This document shows, in pieces, positions 42,659 to 53,554 of a DNA stretch of 64,000 bases. The stretch comes from Blastopirellula marina DSM 3645 (GTDB lineage: Bacteria; Planctomycetota; Planctomycetia; Pirellulales; Pirellulaceae). The translations under genes were made by a program, and so were the position numbers. Each line of letters opens with the position of its first letter. The stretch's first letter is position 1. The stretch is taken from positions 3,947,739 to 4,011,738 of the forward strand of contig NZ_CH672376.1 of NCBI RefSeq assembly GCF_000153105.1, in the 5' to 3' direction. The notes under the pieces were generated by a model. That model saw nothing but the letters and a program-made list of their open reading frames with translations. It was not told the origin of the DNA and made no database searches.

Positions 42659-44884
42659 TTACTGCAGCGACAGCACTTCGGACTTCGAGTAGATCGGCAG
42701 ATGTCGGTAGTAGACTTCCAGCATGTAGACGCACAAACAGGTCATGAACAGGCGGCCGCCGATGACGCCATGTTTGTCGCCGTCGGGTGACCAGCTTCCC
42801 TTTTCGCCGCCGACCTTGACTTGCTGTTCGGGGATCGCCTGACGCATCACTTTGTTCCACTCTTGCCAAGCCGCGCCTTCGTAGTGATGCGCCACTTGCG
42901 TGCCGTAGTACCAGTAGTAAACGTCCGGCTCAGTCCAACTGATCGGATTGCCGACCAGAAAATCGACGCCGTCGCTCAAACGCGGGTCCTCTTGCGTCCA
43001 ACCAAGATACTGTCGGCAGAGCAAACCTTCGGCCGTCATCGATAAGGTCGGCGGTTGATTGCGGGTCGGCTGGTAAGTGTAGCGAGCTCCATTTTCTTTA
43101 GAGACGCTATCGAGAAAACCGCCGACGCGTTGGAGCGTATCTTCCGGAACGCTCAGCCCGCACATCTGCGCGCTGGCGAAAGCGATCACAAACCAACCGG
43201 TGACCGAAGTATCGGCGCCGTCGCCTGGCGTATAGCGCCACCCCCCTTCGGGCGATTGAATTCGGACAGCGTAGTCGATCGCTCGTTGCGCCGGTTTTTT
43301 GTACTGCTCGTCATGCGTCATGCCGTACAATTCGCACAGCGCGATGGTCGCTTGCGCTTGCGTATAAAGTCGATGCTGATTGGCCAGCGGTCCACTAATA
43401 AACGTGCCGTCGTTGTCCATCTGCGACAGTAAAAAGTCCCACCCGCGAGAAACTTCTTTGGTGTAAGCGCCTACCAGCGTCGTGTGTCCTGCTCCTTGAA
43501 AGGCCAACAGCGCCATCGCCGTCGCGGCGACGTGATTTTCGATCCCGGCGCCGTCACGATAGGGGCCTTTCAAACTCCAAGATCCGTCGCGGCGCTGATT
43601 ACGCTTTAGCCAATCGAGCGCCTCTTTCACCGCTTGTTCGGTCGTCGCACTTCCGCCGTAGGCCTTCAACAGCGCCTTCTTACCGCCGCCGTCGCTGCGA
43701 AAGTTGTACTCCACGCCGGGAGTCTCGATTTCGCTTTGCCTCGACTTGGTTCCGGTCGCCGCAAGCGTGGTCAGCGACGCCGGGGGAGGCTCCTCTGACT
43801 CGAACAACGTTATGTCAAAGCCGGTGACGTCATCCTCCATCAGGTCGGCCTCGTCCAACACAAACGGTTGGTCCAATTGTTCGCCCAGCTTTTCGGCATA
43901 GGTCGCCGTAACGACGACTGTCTGATTTTGCCGCGGCGTAAATGCGAACATGGCCAGCGCGATGACCAATAGAAAGTGAACGATCGTGCTGACCATCCAC
44001 GGAGGCATTAGCTTGGTCGACTTCGCCGTCAGATCTTCGGCTGGCGCAGTATGCTCGGCGACTTTTAACTGAGGATCGACAATCGCCGGCGCAGTCCGCT
44101 TGGGAGCTTGCTGCGGTAAACCTTTGCGATCGGCTGGGATGCGTTTGACCGGCGCGGACTTGTCAGGTTTTGCTGCTGCCGAGGAGGGAGACTTTTTCGG
44201 CTGCGGTTTCGAGGAGGCGTTTTTAACTGCATCGGATTTCGCCGTTCGTTTTTTCTCACCCGCCGCTGGCCCCTCCGCTTCCCCTTTCCACTTCGGCGGA
44301 TCCGGCTTTTCGCCAGAGTCGCGTGTCGGCGTTTTCGCCGCAGGCGGCTTTTTCGCGCCGGGCGAAGTGGGTGGCTTAGAGGGCGGCCTATTGGGTGTCG
44401 ACAGCTTTGGCGCAGCAGCCTTCGCGGGCGGTTGCTGAGGCGCTGGCTGCGCGACGGGCGGTGTTGGCGTCGCTTCACTCGGCGGCGCAGCAGGAGGTTG
44501 CGGCGTCACCGGAGCTGTCGGCGCGACAGGCCATGGATTGGGATAACTCGGCGGCTGATACGGGCCGACCGGAGGCGCCGGATATTGACCAGCCGGCGGA
44601 TACTGTTGCGGAGGTCCACCTTGGCCCGGCGGCGGGTACTGGGACGGTGGATATTGCGGCGGCGGATATGACGGAGCTGGGCCAAACTGACCCGGCTGCG
44701 GGTAACTGTGGGGGGGAAAATAATTAGGCGCCGATTGCGGCGGAGTTTGCCCGAACGAGATTGGCGCTTTCGTCTCTTCACCGTCAGGCGGCGGAGTCGT
44801 TGGCTGGGTTGGCGGTTGCGAAATCGGCGCTGGTCGCTTTTCTGGCGATTTGTTGCGGTCTTTCGGATGTTCTTCGCTCGACAT
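42659..44884 (-). CDS. Pro-rich membrane protein with prenyltransferase/squalene-oxidase repeats
   Basis: 741 aa from the ATG at 44884 (two codons inside the longest frame). Residues ~1-290 are extremely Pro/Gln/Lys-rich (YPPPQYPPSQYPPPGQGGPP-type runs) and disordered. One membrane helix follows (MVSTIVHFLLVIALAMFAFT). The C-terminal ~340 residues have repeats of the alpha/alpha-barrel type, for example ALDWLKRNQRRDGSWSLKG and PLANQHRLYTQAQATIALCE. Typical of planctomycete proteins annotated as prenyltransferase/squalene oxidase repeat; it is unlikely to be a cyclase, since the catalytic DxDD-type motif is not evident. It lies ~240 nt upstream of the zinc-ribbon membrane gene. Confidence 0.75.
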   Translation of the reverse strand: MSSEEHPKDRNKSPEKRPAPISQPPTQPTTPPPDGEETKAPISFGQTPPQSAPNYFPPHSYPQPGQFGPAPSYPPPQYPPSQYPPPGQGGPPQQYPPAGQYPAPPVGPYQPPSYPNPWPVAPTAPVTPQPPAAPPSEATPTPPVAQPAPQQPPAKAAAPKLSTPNRPPSKPPTSPGAKKPPAAKTPTRDSGEKPDPPKWKGEAEGPAAGEKKRTAKSDAVKNASSKPQPKKSPSSAAAKPDKSAPVKRIPADRKGLPQQAPKRTAPAIVDPQLKVAEHTAPAEDLTAKSTKLMPPWMVSTIVHFLLVIALAMFAFTPRQNQTVVVTATYAEKLGEQLDQPFVLDEADLMEDDVTGFDITLFESEEPPPASLTTLAATGTKSRQSEIETPGVEYNFRSDGGGKKALLKAYGGSATTEQAVKEALDWLKRNQRRDGSWSLKGPYRDGAGIENHVAATAMALLAFQGAGHTTLVGAYTKEVSRGWDFLLSQMDNDGTFISGPLANQHRLYTQAQATIALCELYGMTHDEQYKKPAQRAIDYAVRIQSPEGGWRYTPGDGADTSVTGWFVIAFASAQMCGLSVPEDTLQRVGGFLDSVSKENGARYTYQPTRNQPPTLSMTAEGLLCRQYLGWTQEDPRLSDGVDFLVGNPISWTEPDVYYWYYGTQVAHHYEGAAWQEWNKVMRQAIPEQQVKVGGEKGSWSPDGDKHGVIGGRLFMTCLCVYMLEVYYRHLPIYSKSEVLSLQ

Positions 44885-45244
44885 CCACAAGCTCCAAGAC
44901 CGCTATCACGACAGACGGCCAAAATACCAGCGAAAAAAGGGGTTACGTCACTCTACCAGTCGCTTTTTCAAGCGGCAAGGAACCGACTTTGTACTCAGGC
45001 GGCCCCACGCGGAATTTGCGCCGGTTTTGTCGATTTTGACGCGTCAACTCGCAGAACGCGTCACCACGGCTTTCCGCGTCTGCAAGAATCGAGCGTGATT
45101 CTCCTCCTGCTATCGTCGCGGCAGAGCGCTCTGCAATACGCCGCATTCAAATTTTTTCGGTCGGTCCCCTGGACACTGTTCACCGTTCCCTTACAATTCA
45201 CCACTTCACAACAGCGGCAATTACGTCGCTAGTAGGAATTAATG
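44885..45244. other. Non-coding interval between the membrane-protein gene and the tRNA
   Basis: No supported gene. Several short frames exist on both strands without a ribosome-binding site or protein-like composition. A GACGCGTCAAC...GAACGCGTC pair of inverted words near 45039-45063 is the only visible dyad. No clear tRNA promoter could be fixed. Confidence 0.5.
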
Positions 45245-45323
<79 letters not shown>

Positions 45324-45327
45324 TAGG

Positions 45328-45371
45328 ACCCCAGAAGCCCACACAACTGTGGACTTCTGGGGTTTTTCTTT
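45328..45371 (+). terminator. Strong intrinsic terminator after the tRNA
   Basis: CCCCAGAAG.CCACA pairs with TGTGG.CTTCTGGGG around CAAC, followed by TTTTTCTTTTT. It ends 10 nt after the tRNA begins its 3' flank. Confidence 0.92.
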
Positions 45372-45633
45372 TTCATGGGTGGAAACTTCCCATCGGCGGA
45401 GATCATCACCTTCTAGGGCAAGATCATGCCCACCGGATTCATCAGTCGAAGCGAGCCCGGGGGAGACACGCTGCACTTCGCCGATGCCTTGCGAAGGTAA
45501 GGGCGATTGCCGAATCCGTGCATGACGGTTGGGAAGAGTTACCTGGTTGCGTTCGTCGCAAAGTGTTGCGACGTACGCTCGCCCAGAACTTCCAACCCGG
45601 AGAGATGCTCATCCACGCTTATATCGCTGATGG
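45372..45633. other. Non-coding interval with a possible gene remnant
   Basis: On the plus strand the frame through 45494-45630 reads as a plausible protein segment (VHDGWEELPGCVRRKVLRRT, then [20 protein letters not shown]), but it has no credible start and runs on into the antisense of the next gene. It could be a decayed gene. Nothing else is supported. Confidence 0.3.
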
Positions 45634-48600
45634 TTATTTGACGAACTCGATTTCGCCCCACATGATCGGATGCAGCATTATCTCGCCGGGAATGTCGTCA
45701 ACGAGCATCGTGGACGGATTGGCCCAGTAGGATCGCAGTTGCGTTTCATGCCCTGTGGGATCGCCAAAGGTGACGCCAAAGTCGCCGCGGTAGGTCGTGC
45801 CAGGCGTGATCTTCCAGCCCAGCGCGGCTAGCGGCACTTTGACTTCTACCGAGTATCCGCCACGAGATTTTTTTACGGCGATTTCCGCGTCGGCAAGTTG
45901 CTCCACGTTGTCGACCTGTTCGCCGCGCCATGGTGAGGTGAACTCGATCGGGTTCTGCCCATCGGGCTTGCGATGTTCGTACAAGACGGCTGTCGGCTTG
46001 CTTTCAAACGGCGCGATCATCAAGCGTTTGTCTCCGGGGACCGGAGAATTTCTCCGCGGGTTCGCCTGCGGGTCGGCCGCGAACTGGAAGTCGACCGAAT
46101 CGCCGGTGGCGAAGAGCGTGTTCCAGCGTCGTCCTTCATTCACAAAGGGAGATCCATCTTCGACACGATAAGCGAGATAGAGGTTTTGCTCATCCCAACT
46201 GCCAAACATCTCGACCGGGAACTTGCCTTGCTGGTCCCAGCGGACGACGGGAGATTCTTTCCAGTCTTTCAAATCGCCATCGATCGTGGGCGGCGTCTGC
46301 GCCATCGCGATCACGGCATGTTTGTCCTGCTTGGTTTCGACCAGCAAACGCAAGTTCTTTTGTTCTGCGGCGTCGGCCTGTTGCTTGGAGACGGTCAGTT
46401 CGCCCGAAATCCGGACGGCTTGGTTGATGCCCGAAATGCCAAAGAGACGGTAGCTGCCGTGGCCGATCTGCACATAGTACTGGCCGTTTTCCTCGGACCG
46501 GCCGAAATAGCCTCCAAAGATTTCGCCCCCTAGACGATAGGCGTTGTTCACATAGCTGATGCGAACGTCGCTAAACATTTCGTCCAGATAAAGTCCGTCG
46601 CTGGTCATCAAAAAACAACGCCCATGATTTCCGTTCAGCATGAAGACATCGGCTTGATCGTCAAACGAGGCCATGCCTAAAAAGAACAATGTGCCTTGCA
46701 TCACGCCGGGCTCGGGAAGCGGAGCTTTGTGGGATCCGTGGACGCCGCTCCATTGATTGGCGAAGCTCCACAAATGCTTGCCGCTGGCGTCGTAAGCATT
46801 CATCTCCGGATCCGAGTTGATCACAAACCGGCCAAAGCGATCGTCATACGACGCCGCATTGTTGCGATTATGCCCCGGAGTCAATGCAATATCGGCAGCG
46901 TTAGCGACCGCTTCGGCAAGCGTGGGGTAATTAGGAACGCCGTCGTTGGTGAATCCGCTGGGCGCTAGCGTGGCGATTTTCGTCTGGCCATCGATCACCA
47001 GCGGCGCCTTCATGCTTAGACCGAGCTGACGATGCCCCCACGAGGAACCGCCGAAGTTGACCGATTTATCGGTGAATTCAAATTCTTCCTGCTGAGTCTC
47101 GCCGTCGTTGTTGCGATCGATCCAGAGGACGCCGGGCCCCTTTTGTGCATAAGGCTTGCCATCTCCCTTTTGACCAACTCTCTCGTTTTTACGATCCTCC
47201 GGCCAACGCTCGTAGTACGCGTCGATATACGCTTGCGGCGGCTCCCAGTTACATCCATAGCTGAAGTGATGCGTGTCCGACAAAGCGGCGCAGTCCTGGA
47301 TCGATCCGTCGGAGTGGACTTCAGAGATGATCGTGATCTTCCCAAAACTGATCAGGAAAGTCCGACCTTGCTCGCGCACGATCCGGTAGTTCAGCGGATG
47401 GTAATGCTCGAAATGAGCGTCATCAATCGCCAAGATATGCGTTGGTCGCGCCGACTTCTTATCAAAATCGAGCTCCCAACGGCAGCCGAGACCAACCCAC
47501 TGGCGGTGACTTTGGGGATCGAAGCCGGCGCCGGTTCCGCCGTAATGAGGTACGCCAAATTTTTCGTAGACGACTTGGTTCTTCTTCAGATCCCAAGCAT
47601 GAATTCGTTTGGGGCTCCAGCGGTCTTCCGTAACCCACAGCTTGCCGTCGGGGCCGAAGTCAATTCCTTCGGGGTCAACGATGCGGGAAGGATCGTATTT
47701 GCCGGCGTAAGGCCCGCCGGGTGAGCCGATCTTCGTGACAAACTTTCCTGCCGAGTCGAAGCGATGGATCTGGTGCGAATGGCGATCACTCACCAGGATG
47801 TCGCCGTTGGACGCGATTGCAATCCCCGCCAAGTCAAGATTGGCGGCAGGTACAATCAACTTTTGATCGCGCAGACGAATCACGCCGCGGTCTGCAGCCA
47901 CAAAAACGTCGTCGGCCGCAGCGATCATGCGAGGACCTTGTACGGGGATCTTCTTCATCAATTTGCCCGACTCGGCGTCCAGCACCAAGACTGCATTGTG
48001 CTGCCGCGAACCGACGTAGATTTGGCCGTCATGCACCGCCAATCCGCCCAGGTTATAGCCTTCCAATGCTGCATTTTTCGAGCCGGGACCGACCTGCATT
48101 TCGTCGATGATCAAATGCCGCTTCTTCCCGGGAAAATCGACCATCTTGCCGCTCTTGATGTCGTATCGCACCAGGGAAAGATTCCAAGTCGACTGCCATT
48201 GATCGCTCTTAAAATCGATCCCCCGCGTTCCTCCCCAGGTGAAGCCGTCCTGGGCGCAGTACAAGTAACGGTCATCGGCGGCGATCGCATCGTGATTGAT
48301 CCCCAAACCATGTTGATGCTCGTACCCTTGAACCCAATTTCCCTCTGCGTCCAAAGCGATCAACGCCCAGCCTCCCTCGGTGACGGGCGCGGCGAAGAAG
48401 ACGTACTTTCCGTTGCTGGTCACATCATGAATGGTCGAGTGATTGGGCCCCCAGGGCTGGAAGGTCGGCTCGTCGCCGTTGGCGAAGTTCATCAGATAGT
48501 CCGGCTTCAGCCCGGGGTGACTGACGCCGCGCCAGTGGTATTTGCCGGGAGGTACGAGCCGGCCCCGTTCATCGAGTCCATCCCAGGCCACGCGATGCTT

Positions 48601-50904
48601 TCCTGCCGACGTCGCCTTTCCGGCGATCAAGTTGCGGATCCGATTCCCCTGGTCATCCTCGACGACAATCGTCGCTTTCCCATCCATCGGCTGCTCAAAC
48701 TCGACCCAAATCTCATTTCGTTGTTCGGAAACGCGCCGCTGGTATTCCGCAAAAGAGAGTGCGGCCCAGTCGCTGGGATTCGTCGAGAGCGGACGGAACG
48801 TCGCTCGATGATCGACATGCCCCAGCCGCTCACGCTGTTCGCCGGCTCCATTCCATGTGAGGGCGGCTCCCCAACGAATCTCATGCCAACCTTCTTCCGA
48901 ATCGACCAGCGCGGATATTGGTACCTGGAAATGGAAGCCATTCTCGTCGATCAGCGCGCTGGAAGAATCCAGCACCATCGATTTCGTCCCCGCAACGCCC
49001 AGCTCAATCGCCGGCGGCGATGACATCTCGGTTCGCACCGAAATGGACAGCATCCCCTGCTCTCGCCGCAGCGCGATCGCCGCCCTCGGTCCGCCTAGGT
49101 TGCTGACATCCACAAAGTCACTCTCTGCGAACGAAGTCTGCGACGGCGGCGAGAGCGTGACTCGCGCTGCCGCCGATTGCGTCGGAAATTTGCTGACCTG
49201 TTCTAGACGTACGATGCGTTGATTCGCCGAGTCGTAAACGACGACCCGATTGCCTTGTACGGCGATATGGGTCGGAGCATGGAGCGTCTCTAGCGATCCG
49301 CCCGCCTGGTCAAGCTGACCAAACTGGCCGATCACGCGATGACTGGAGGGATCGAGCAGCAGCACGCGGTGGCGCTGCGTGTCTGAAACAGCAAGTTGGG
49401 TTCCATCGCTATGAATCGAAATCGTATCGCCAAACGGCTGGGTGGAATTTCCGGCTGGTTGATTCCAACGCTCGATCTCTTGCCAGGGCTGGTCTCCATT
49501 TTGCGCAAACGCGATGACCTGCCCTTCGCTGGCGGCGAATAGTTTTCCTTGCGCGTACGCCAAGCTCGTGCAATTGCTCAGCTTGCCCAACTGAATCGGC
49601 TGTGGAGCCCCTGCGAGACGTCCTTGCGACTGAAGAGGGATCTGGTAACCGGCGCCATCGGGTTTTACGACGATCATCCGCAACTGCCCCTTTTCCGCCG
49701 GAATCACGGCAGCTCCGCGAAGTTGCTCGACCTCCTTGAGCCCGTTCAGGCGATCGGTTTCGTACTTCGACCAGCCATGCTCGTCGATGAAGGGCCCCGT
49801 GGCGAGGAACGTATTGGAGTGTCGCTGTTGCAAGACGCAGATCGTTTCTCCATCTAGTGCGATCGGCTGGGCATGATCCTGTGCAGCAGGGGCACCGATC
49901 GTGCGTGGCGCGTCTGGCGTATCGTTCCAACGCCATGCTCCCAAAGGGGTCCAGATATTCCCCTCCTGATCGAGTCCTAGCCCCTGCATATCGACAGCCG
50001 ATCCAATTCGTCGCACGAGCCGAAACTTATTTTGCTCATCGTCCCACTCTGCGATCTGGATGATTCCTTCCATACCGGTCACTGCGAACCGACCATCTTG
50101 AAGAACGGCCATCCCGCGTCCCAACGTCAGGTCGGCGCTTTCCGGCAGAAATCCGATGAACGAACCAGACGCTCCACCGAGCACAACGCCAGGCGCCGGC
50201 TCCAATTGACTGTTGTAGCGTTTGATCGTGCCGTGCGAAGCGTAGGCGTACCAATAGTCGCCCAGTCGCTGCGGTCGATCACCACCGATCGGCTTCGGAA
50301 AACCTTCCACCGGTCGCCCCGATTTCCAAGCATGCATGTCTGCGCCTCGCCGCTTGGCGTAGACCGTGCCGTCTGGGCCGATATTGATCGAATCGATCGT
50401 TTCCGCAAACCTGACGATCGGTTCACGTTGGCCGCTGTTCAGATCGAACCACTGTAACGCACCGTCGCTGGCGATCACCACACGGCCATCTTTCGCGTTA
50501 CATGACATCGCGTTGACCGACGTTGCGACGCGTTGCGGTACGTCTCCAGACTTCGCATCCACCGACAAGGTATAGACGGAACCTCTTAGCAGGAGGACCA
50601 ACCGATCGCCCGAGAGTGCGAGGACGTCCTCGCGCGAGTTCGTGCGAGGAAGATCGAATTGGCCAAGCAGTCGACCATCGAGCGAGTAATGTGCAAGACG
50701 ACCGTCGCCGGCGCGTTCCCATAGCCCCCCTTGCTCGTCCTGGACCACGCCCAGGCCATAAATCGCATGGTCGGCGAACTGAGCCAACTCGGGTCCCGCT
50801 TCCCCAGAGTTACCAAGTACGCCGACGACACGCAGGTCTTCCGCATAGAGAGATGGAGTGCAGCAGACTACGAAAAGCAGCAAGGAAAACTTTGTGCGAT
50901 TCAT
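45634..50904 (-). CDS. Large secreted beta-propeller protein with FlgD-like and CBM9-like domains
   Basis: 1756 aa with a signal peptide ([20 protein letters not shown]). The N-terminal ~600 residues have NHL/SGL-type propeller strands ([34 protein letters not shown]-like repeats). Mid-protein there is a FlgD Ig-like unit, [20 protein letters not shown] then [20 protein letters not shown], followed by a second propeller ([20 protein letters not shown]). The C-terminus resembles CBM9-type domains, [20 protein letters not shown] then [16 protein letters not shown]. It probably acts outside the cell in carbohydrate binding or degradation. It is a single gene flanked by a 16-bp dyad upstream. Confidence 0.78.
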   Translation of the reverse strand: MNRTKFSLLLFVVCCTPSLYAEDLRVVGVLGNSGEAGPELAQFADHAIYGLGVVQDEQGGLWERAGDGRLAHYSLDGRLLGQFDLPRTNSREDVLALSGDRLVLLLRGSVYTLSVDAKSGDVPQRVATSVNAMSCNAKDGRVVIASDGALQWFDLNSGQREPIVRFAETIDSINIGPDGTVYAKRRGADMHAWKSGRPVEGFPKPIGGDRPQRLGDYWYAYASHGTIKRYNSQLEPAPGVVLGGASGSFIGFLPESADLTLGRGMAVLQDGRFAVTGMEGIIQIAEWDDEQNKFRLVRRIGSAVDMQGLGLDQEGNIWTPLGAWRWNDTPDAPRTIGAPAAQDHAQPIALDGETICVLQQRHSNTFLATGPFIDEHGWSKYETDRLNGLKEVEQLRGAAVIPAEKGQLRMIVVKPDGAGYQIPLQSQGRLAGAPQPIQLGKLSNCTSLAYAQGKLFAASEGQVIAFAQNGDQPWQEIERWNQPAGNSTQPFGDTISIHSDGTQLAVSDTQRHRVLLLDPSSHRVIGQFGQLDQAGGSLETLHAPTHIAVQGNRVVVYDSANQRIVRLEQVSKFPTQSAAARVTLSPPSQTSFAESDFVDVSNLGGPRAAIALRREQGMLSISVRTEMSSPPAIELGVAGTKSMVLDSSSALIDENGFHFQVPISALVDSEEGWHEIRWGAALTWNGAGEQRERLGHVDHRATFRPLSTNPSDWAALSFAEYQRRVSEQRNEIWVEFEQPMDGKATIVVEDDQGNRIRNLIAGKATSAGKHRVAWDGLDERGRLVPPGKYHWRGVSHPGLKPDYLMNFANGDEPTFQPWGPNHSTIHDVTSNGKYVFFAAPVTEGGWALIALDAEGNWVQGYEHQHGLGINHDAIAADDRYLYCAQDGFTWGGTRGIDFKSDQWQSTWNLSLVRYDIKSGKMVDFPGKKRHLIIDEMQVGPGSKNAALEGYNLGGLAVHDGQIYVGSRQHNAVLVLDAESGKLMKKIPVQGPRMIAAADDVFVAADRGVIRLRDQKLIVPAANLDLAGIAIASNGDILVSDRHSHQIHRFDSAGKFVTKIGSPGGPYAGKYDPSRIVDPEGIDFGPDGKLWVTEDRWSPKRIHAWDLKKNQVVYEKFGVPHYGGTGAGFDPQSHRQWVGLGCRWELDFDKKSARPTHILAIDDAHFEHYHPLNYRIVREQGRTFLISFGKITIISEVHSDGSIQDCAALSDTHHFSYGCNWEPPQAYIDAYYERWPEDRKNERVGQKGDGKPYAQKGPGVLWIDRNNDGETQQEEFEFTDKSVNFGGSSWGHRQLGLSMKAPLVIDGQTKIATLAPSGFTNDGVPNYPTLAEAVANAADIALTPGHNRNNAASYDDRFGRFVINSDPEMNAYDASGKHLWSFANQWSGVHGSHKAPLPEPGVMQGTLFFLGMASFDDQADVFMLNGNHGRCFLMTSDGLYLDEMFSDVRISYVNNAYRLGGEIFGGYFGRSEENGQYYVQIGHGSYRLFGISGINQAVRISGELTVSKQQADAAEQKNLRLLVETKQDKHAVIAMAQTPPTIDGDLKDWKESPVVRWDQQGKFPVEMFGSWDEQNLYLAYRVEDGSPFVNEGRRWNTLFATGDSVDFQFAADPQANPRRNSPVPGDKRLMIAPFESKPTAVLYEHRKPDGQNPIEFTSPWRGEQVDNVEQLADAEIAVKKSRGGYSVEVKVPLAALGWKITPGTTYRGDFGVTFGDPTGHETQLRSYWANPSTMLVDDIPGEIMLHPIMWGEIEFVK

Positions 50905-50940
50905 GGGGACTCAGGGGGAGGATCGGGGCGGGAGAAGCGG

Positions 50941-50982
50941 CGAAAATCTTGTGCGCATTCGGCCATGCGCACAAGATTTTCG
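50941..50982 (-). terminator. 16-bp perfect stem between two minus-strand genes
   Basis: CGAAAATCTTGTGCGC and its exact complement enclose a 10-nt loop. It lies downstream of the lipoprotein gene and ahead of the propeller gene. There is no T-tract outside the stem, though the stem itself ends in ATTTTCG, so it is likely but not certainly a terminator or mRNA-stabilising hairpin. Confidence 0.55.
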
Positions 50983-51038
50983 CTCGTTAAACGCAACAAG
51001 GTTGACGCACGCGATCGCAAGCGATCACGCAATCAAGG

Positions 51039-51428
51039 TTATCGGCTCACCAAATCAAATTCATATTCATTGACGCCTGGCTGCACTTCTTTTTGGAGAT
51101 CCGATTTCGAATTGTACTTGGCAGGAACCAATTCTGGCGCCATTTGTCCATTCTCTTGGGAGATCGCGGTCGAAACCATGACGCGATGGTTGCCGATCAA
51201 AGCTCCGGCGGCAGTGCCGGTATATTGCAATTCGAATTCGCCGTTGGCGTCGGTTAATCCATACGACGGTCGACCTTGCGTGGGCTGGAATTGAACTTGG
51301 GCATTAGGAAGCGGACTACCGTCGAGCTTGACGAGTCCTTTAACTTCCCCCAAGTCACTATTCGCGCCGGGGCCACACCCAAGTACGGCGAGAGCAGCCA
51401 GAACAACAAACGCGATTGGGGCTTTCAC
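51039..51428 (-). CDS. Lipoprotein with carboxypeptidase-regulatory-like (transthyretin-like) domain
   Basis: 129 aa. The signal sequence ends in a lipobox (AVLGC), so Cys18 would be lipidated. The body follows the common planctomycete small-lipoprotein pattern: GLVKLDGSPLPNAQVQFQPT, GLTDANGEFELQYTGTAAGA and NHRVMVSTAIS. It probably sits on the membrane as a binding or structural domain. It lies downstream of the DUF1559 gene on the same strand, the usual neighbour. Confidence 0.85.
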   Translation of the reverse strand: MKAPIAFVVLAALAVLGCGPGANSDLGEVKGLVKLDGSPLPNAQVQFQPTQGRPSYGLTDANGEFELQYTGTAAGALIGNHRVMVSTAISQENGQMAPELVPAKYNSKSDLQKEVQPGVNEYEFDLVSR

Positions 51429-51541
51429 GAGATACTCCAGTATCTTTCAAAATATTACATGCGAAACATTCGGTAACGAGAAAGACTCGTTGGGCGCCGT
51501 TGAACCAAGCACGCAACGAGTAGATTTATTGCCGGAGAGCG

Positions 51542-52540
51542 TTAAAACGCCGGAATTGAATGGCCATCTTCGATTCCAATCAGATACTCAAACACGCTAT
51601 TCACCGATGAGTTGGTGTCCAAGTCGATCGTTTCGGGAATAAAATTAACCGACCCGTCAAAGAAGACGAACTGGGCGCCCCCGGGATGCTGGCTGCCAAA
51701 CGTCTTGCCGCGTTCGTTGTCTCCGCTGCCGCTATAGTTGATCGGATAGTAACTGGAGCCGCCGATGTCGAACATAAAGTCCTGATTGTTCGTATCGGCG
51801 CTGCAAGTTCCGATCCAGGTCGGCACGGTTCGGTTCGCTGAGTAGGTCGCCGACTTCGCATAAGAACGCTCGCCAACGGCGATCGTGTTGCTGGATCCGT
51901 CCCCAATCTTCGCGAACCGGGTTTTGCTATTGAGTCCAAATCCGCCGATCTCTTTGCCCTCGTTTCCCTTTTGTCGCCCGGCCGTATTGTCGTGCGAAGC
52001 GACATAGCTGGCGGTTGCAAGAAAGTCGTCGTCATCAATTTTTTCCGCGAAAAAATTGCGACCATGATTGATCCCACTCACCTGTGCGTCGGCCGAACTG
52101 CTCGGACAGGAAAAACCAGAGACAGCCGTCGCACAAGCGGCGGCGGATTCAGCCGGATAGGTGCCGGCGCCGATTCCGCCGAGATCATATAACGCGCCTT
52201 GTTCGTGAAAGGGCAACAAAAACGCACACCAACCCCATGCCGTCTTACGAGTTGTTTCCATCGTCAACTGACCGGTCCCGCCGCCGATCGATCGCGTATC
52301 TTCATAAGGAGACGTGTAGATAAACATCGGCGGAAACACGAGATGCGTATCGTGATAATTGTGCAGCGCCAGTCCCATCTGCTTCAGATTGTTAGAACAC
52401 TGAATTCGTCGCGCTGCTTCGCGCGCTTGCTGAACGGCAGGCAACAACAGGGCGATCAAGACGCCGATAATTGCGATTACGACCAGTAGCTCGACCAGGG
52501 TGAAGCCTGGGCGTTTGGGATGAGAAGATGGCTGGTGCAT
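51542..52540 (-). CDS. DUF1559 type II pseudopilin-like protein
   Basis: 332 aa from the ATG at 52540, behind GGGAG; the longer 367-aa reading adds a non-coding-like leader. The prepilin motif is clear: [20 protein letters not shown], cleaved before FTLVE, then [20 protein letters not shown]. The C-terminal DUF1559 body contains the [20 protein letters not shown] signature. These pseudopilin-like proteins occur in many copies in planctomycetes; the function is unknown. Confidence 0.92.
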   Translation of the reverse strand: MHQPSSHPKRPGFTLVELLVVIAIIGVLIALLLPAVQQAREAARRIQCSNNLKQMGLALHNYHDTHLVFPPMFIYTSPYEDTRSIGGGTGQLTMETTRKTAWGWCAFLLPFHEQGALYDLGGIGAGTYPAESAAACATAVSGFSCPSSSADAQVSGINHGRNFFAEKIDDDDFLATASYVASHDNTAGRQKGNEGKEIGGFGLNSKTRFAKIGDGSSNTIAVGERSYAKSATYSANRTVPTWIGTCSADTNNQDFMFDIGGSSYYPINYSGSGDNERGKTFGSQHPGGAQFVFFDGSVNFIPETIDLDTNSSVNSVFEYLIGIEDGHSIPAF

Positions 52541-53023
52541 AGTGACAAGAGCTCCCATGAAATGACGACGAAAAGACAGTACGAAAATAAGGAATAAGGA
52601 AATGAGGAAGGATCGAGACAACCAAAGGTGCGTCGACAGAAACAACCAGTCAGAAACTCAGCTTGGCCGGAAGGTTTGCTTCGAATGCGGAATCGTGCAG
52701 AACGCCAAGCTTTGGTGCTGGAATTCAAAATGGGCCTTTCCAGAGAAGTAAGAGGCATCGTTAACAAGATGCCGCGCATGGCCTCTCCATAGCTTTTGTC
52801 GAATAAAAGCGGAACCTGACCTCGAATTCGATAAAAAAGTTCAAATTTTAAAAAAACGCAGGAGCTTCATTCGCAGGCAAAGCGTTTAATGGAATTCCCG
52901 TCCATCGTTGCCGGCAACAGCCGGTCCCAGAAAGGACCGGTCAAGAAACAATGTCAGGTTCTCGGACTTACTGACAAATGCTTAGTAGAAAGACGCGATC
53001 GATTGTGCACAGATAGAAATACG
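52541..53023. other. Intergenic region between divergent DUF1559 and sigma-factor genes
   Basis: No gene supported. It contains a run of A/T (52830-52858) and a perfect 7-bp hairpin, CCGGTCC CAGAAA GGACCGG at 52921-52940, which would lie in the leader of the sigma-factor mRNA if translation starts at 53024. Promoters for both genes are presumably here, but none could be placed with confidence. Confidence 0.5.
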
Positions 53024-53554
53024 GTGGATGTGGATCAGCAAAAGCATCAACGTTTTGCGGAACTGTTCGTCCGCAACGAGGCGGCCGTCTATCGCTATAT
53101 CGTGAGCCTGATCCCCAATCGCGCCGATGCGGACGAGGTGTTCCAGCAAACCAACCTCACGTTATGGACGATTTGGGATCGCTACGATCCCGATCGCGAG
53201 TTTTTGCCGTGGGCGTTTGGTATCGCACGCAATGAGTCTCGAAATTTCATCCGACCCAGAAGAAGCAGGCACTGCGAATTGACAGACGATGTAATCGCCG
53301 AATTGACCGAACGCCGCTTACGCGAACAAGAACATCTAGTCGAACAGCAAGAAGCGCTGAACGACTGCCTGGAAAAACTGCCGTCAAGACAGCGTGATCT
53401 CATTCACCTTTGTTATGGAAGCGAGGCCTCCATGAAGGTTGTCGCGAAACAGCGGGGACAATCCCCCGATGCGCTCTACAAAGCGTTGCAACGCATTCGC
53501 GACCTGTTGCACGATTGCGTTCAACGGAATTTGGTATTAGCAAGTCGATCATGA
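53024..53554 (+). CDS. ECF-type RNA polymerase sigma factor (planctomycete group)
   Basis: 176 aa from a GTG at 53024; a longer frame opens at 52889 but its first 45 residues are uncharacteristic and cross a hairpin. Sigma region 2 is evident (LFVRNEAAVYRYIVSLIPNR; ADADEVFQQTNLTLW; FLPWAFGIARNESRNFIR), followed by region 4 (LEKLPSRQRDLIHLCYGSEA; SPDALYKALQRIRDLLHDCV). The stop codon overlaps the ATG of the next gene (ATGA), so sigma factor and its likely anti-sigma are co-translated. It probably governs the downstream cytochrome-like operon; this is inference. Confidence 0.85.
   Translation: MDVDQQKHQRFAELFVRNEAAVYRYIVSLIPNRADADEVFQQTNLTLWTIWDRYDPDREFLPWAFGIARNESRNFIRPRRSRHCELTDDVIAELTERRLREQEHLVEQQEALNDCLEKLPSRQRDLIHLCYGSEASMKVVAKQRGQSPDALYKALQRIRDLLHDCVQRNLVLASRS

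Noticed and set aside
45518-45730. 70-aa plus-strand frame overlapping the 3' end of the propeller gene
   Set aside because: The second half is antisense to a real gene and the start is only a GTG without a site. A decayed gene remains possible for the first half and is noted in the interval entry.
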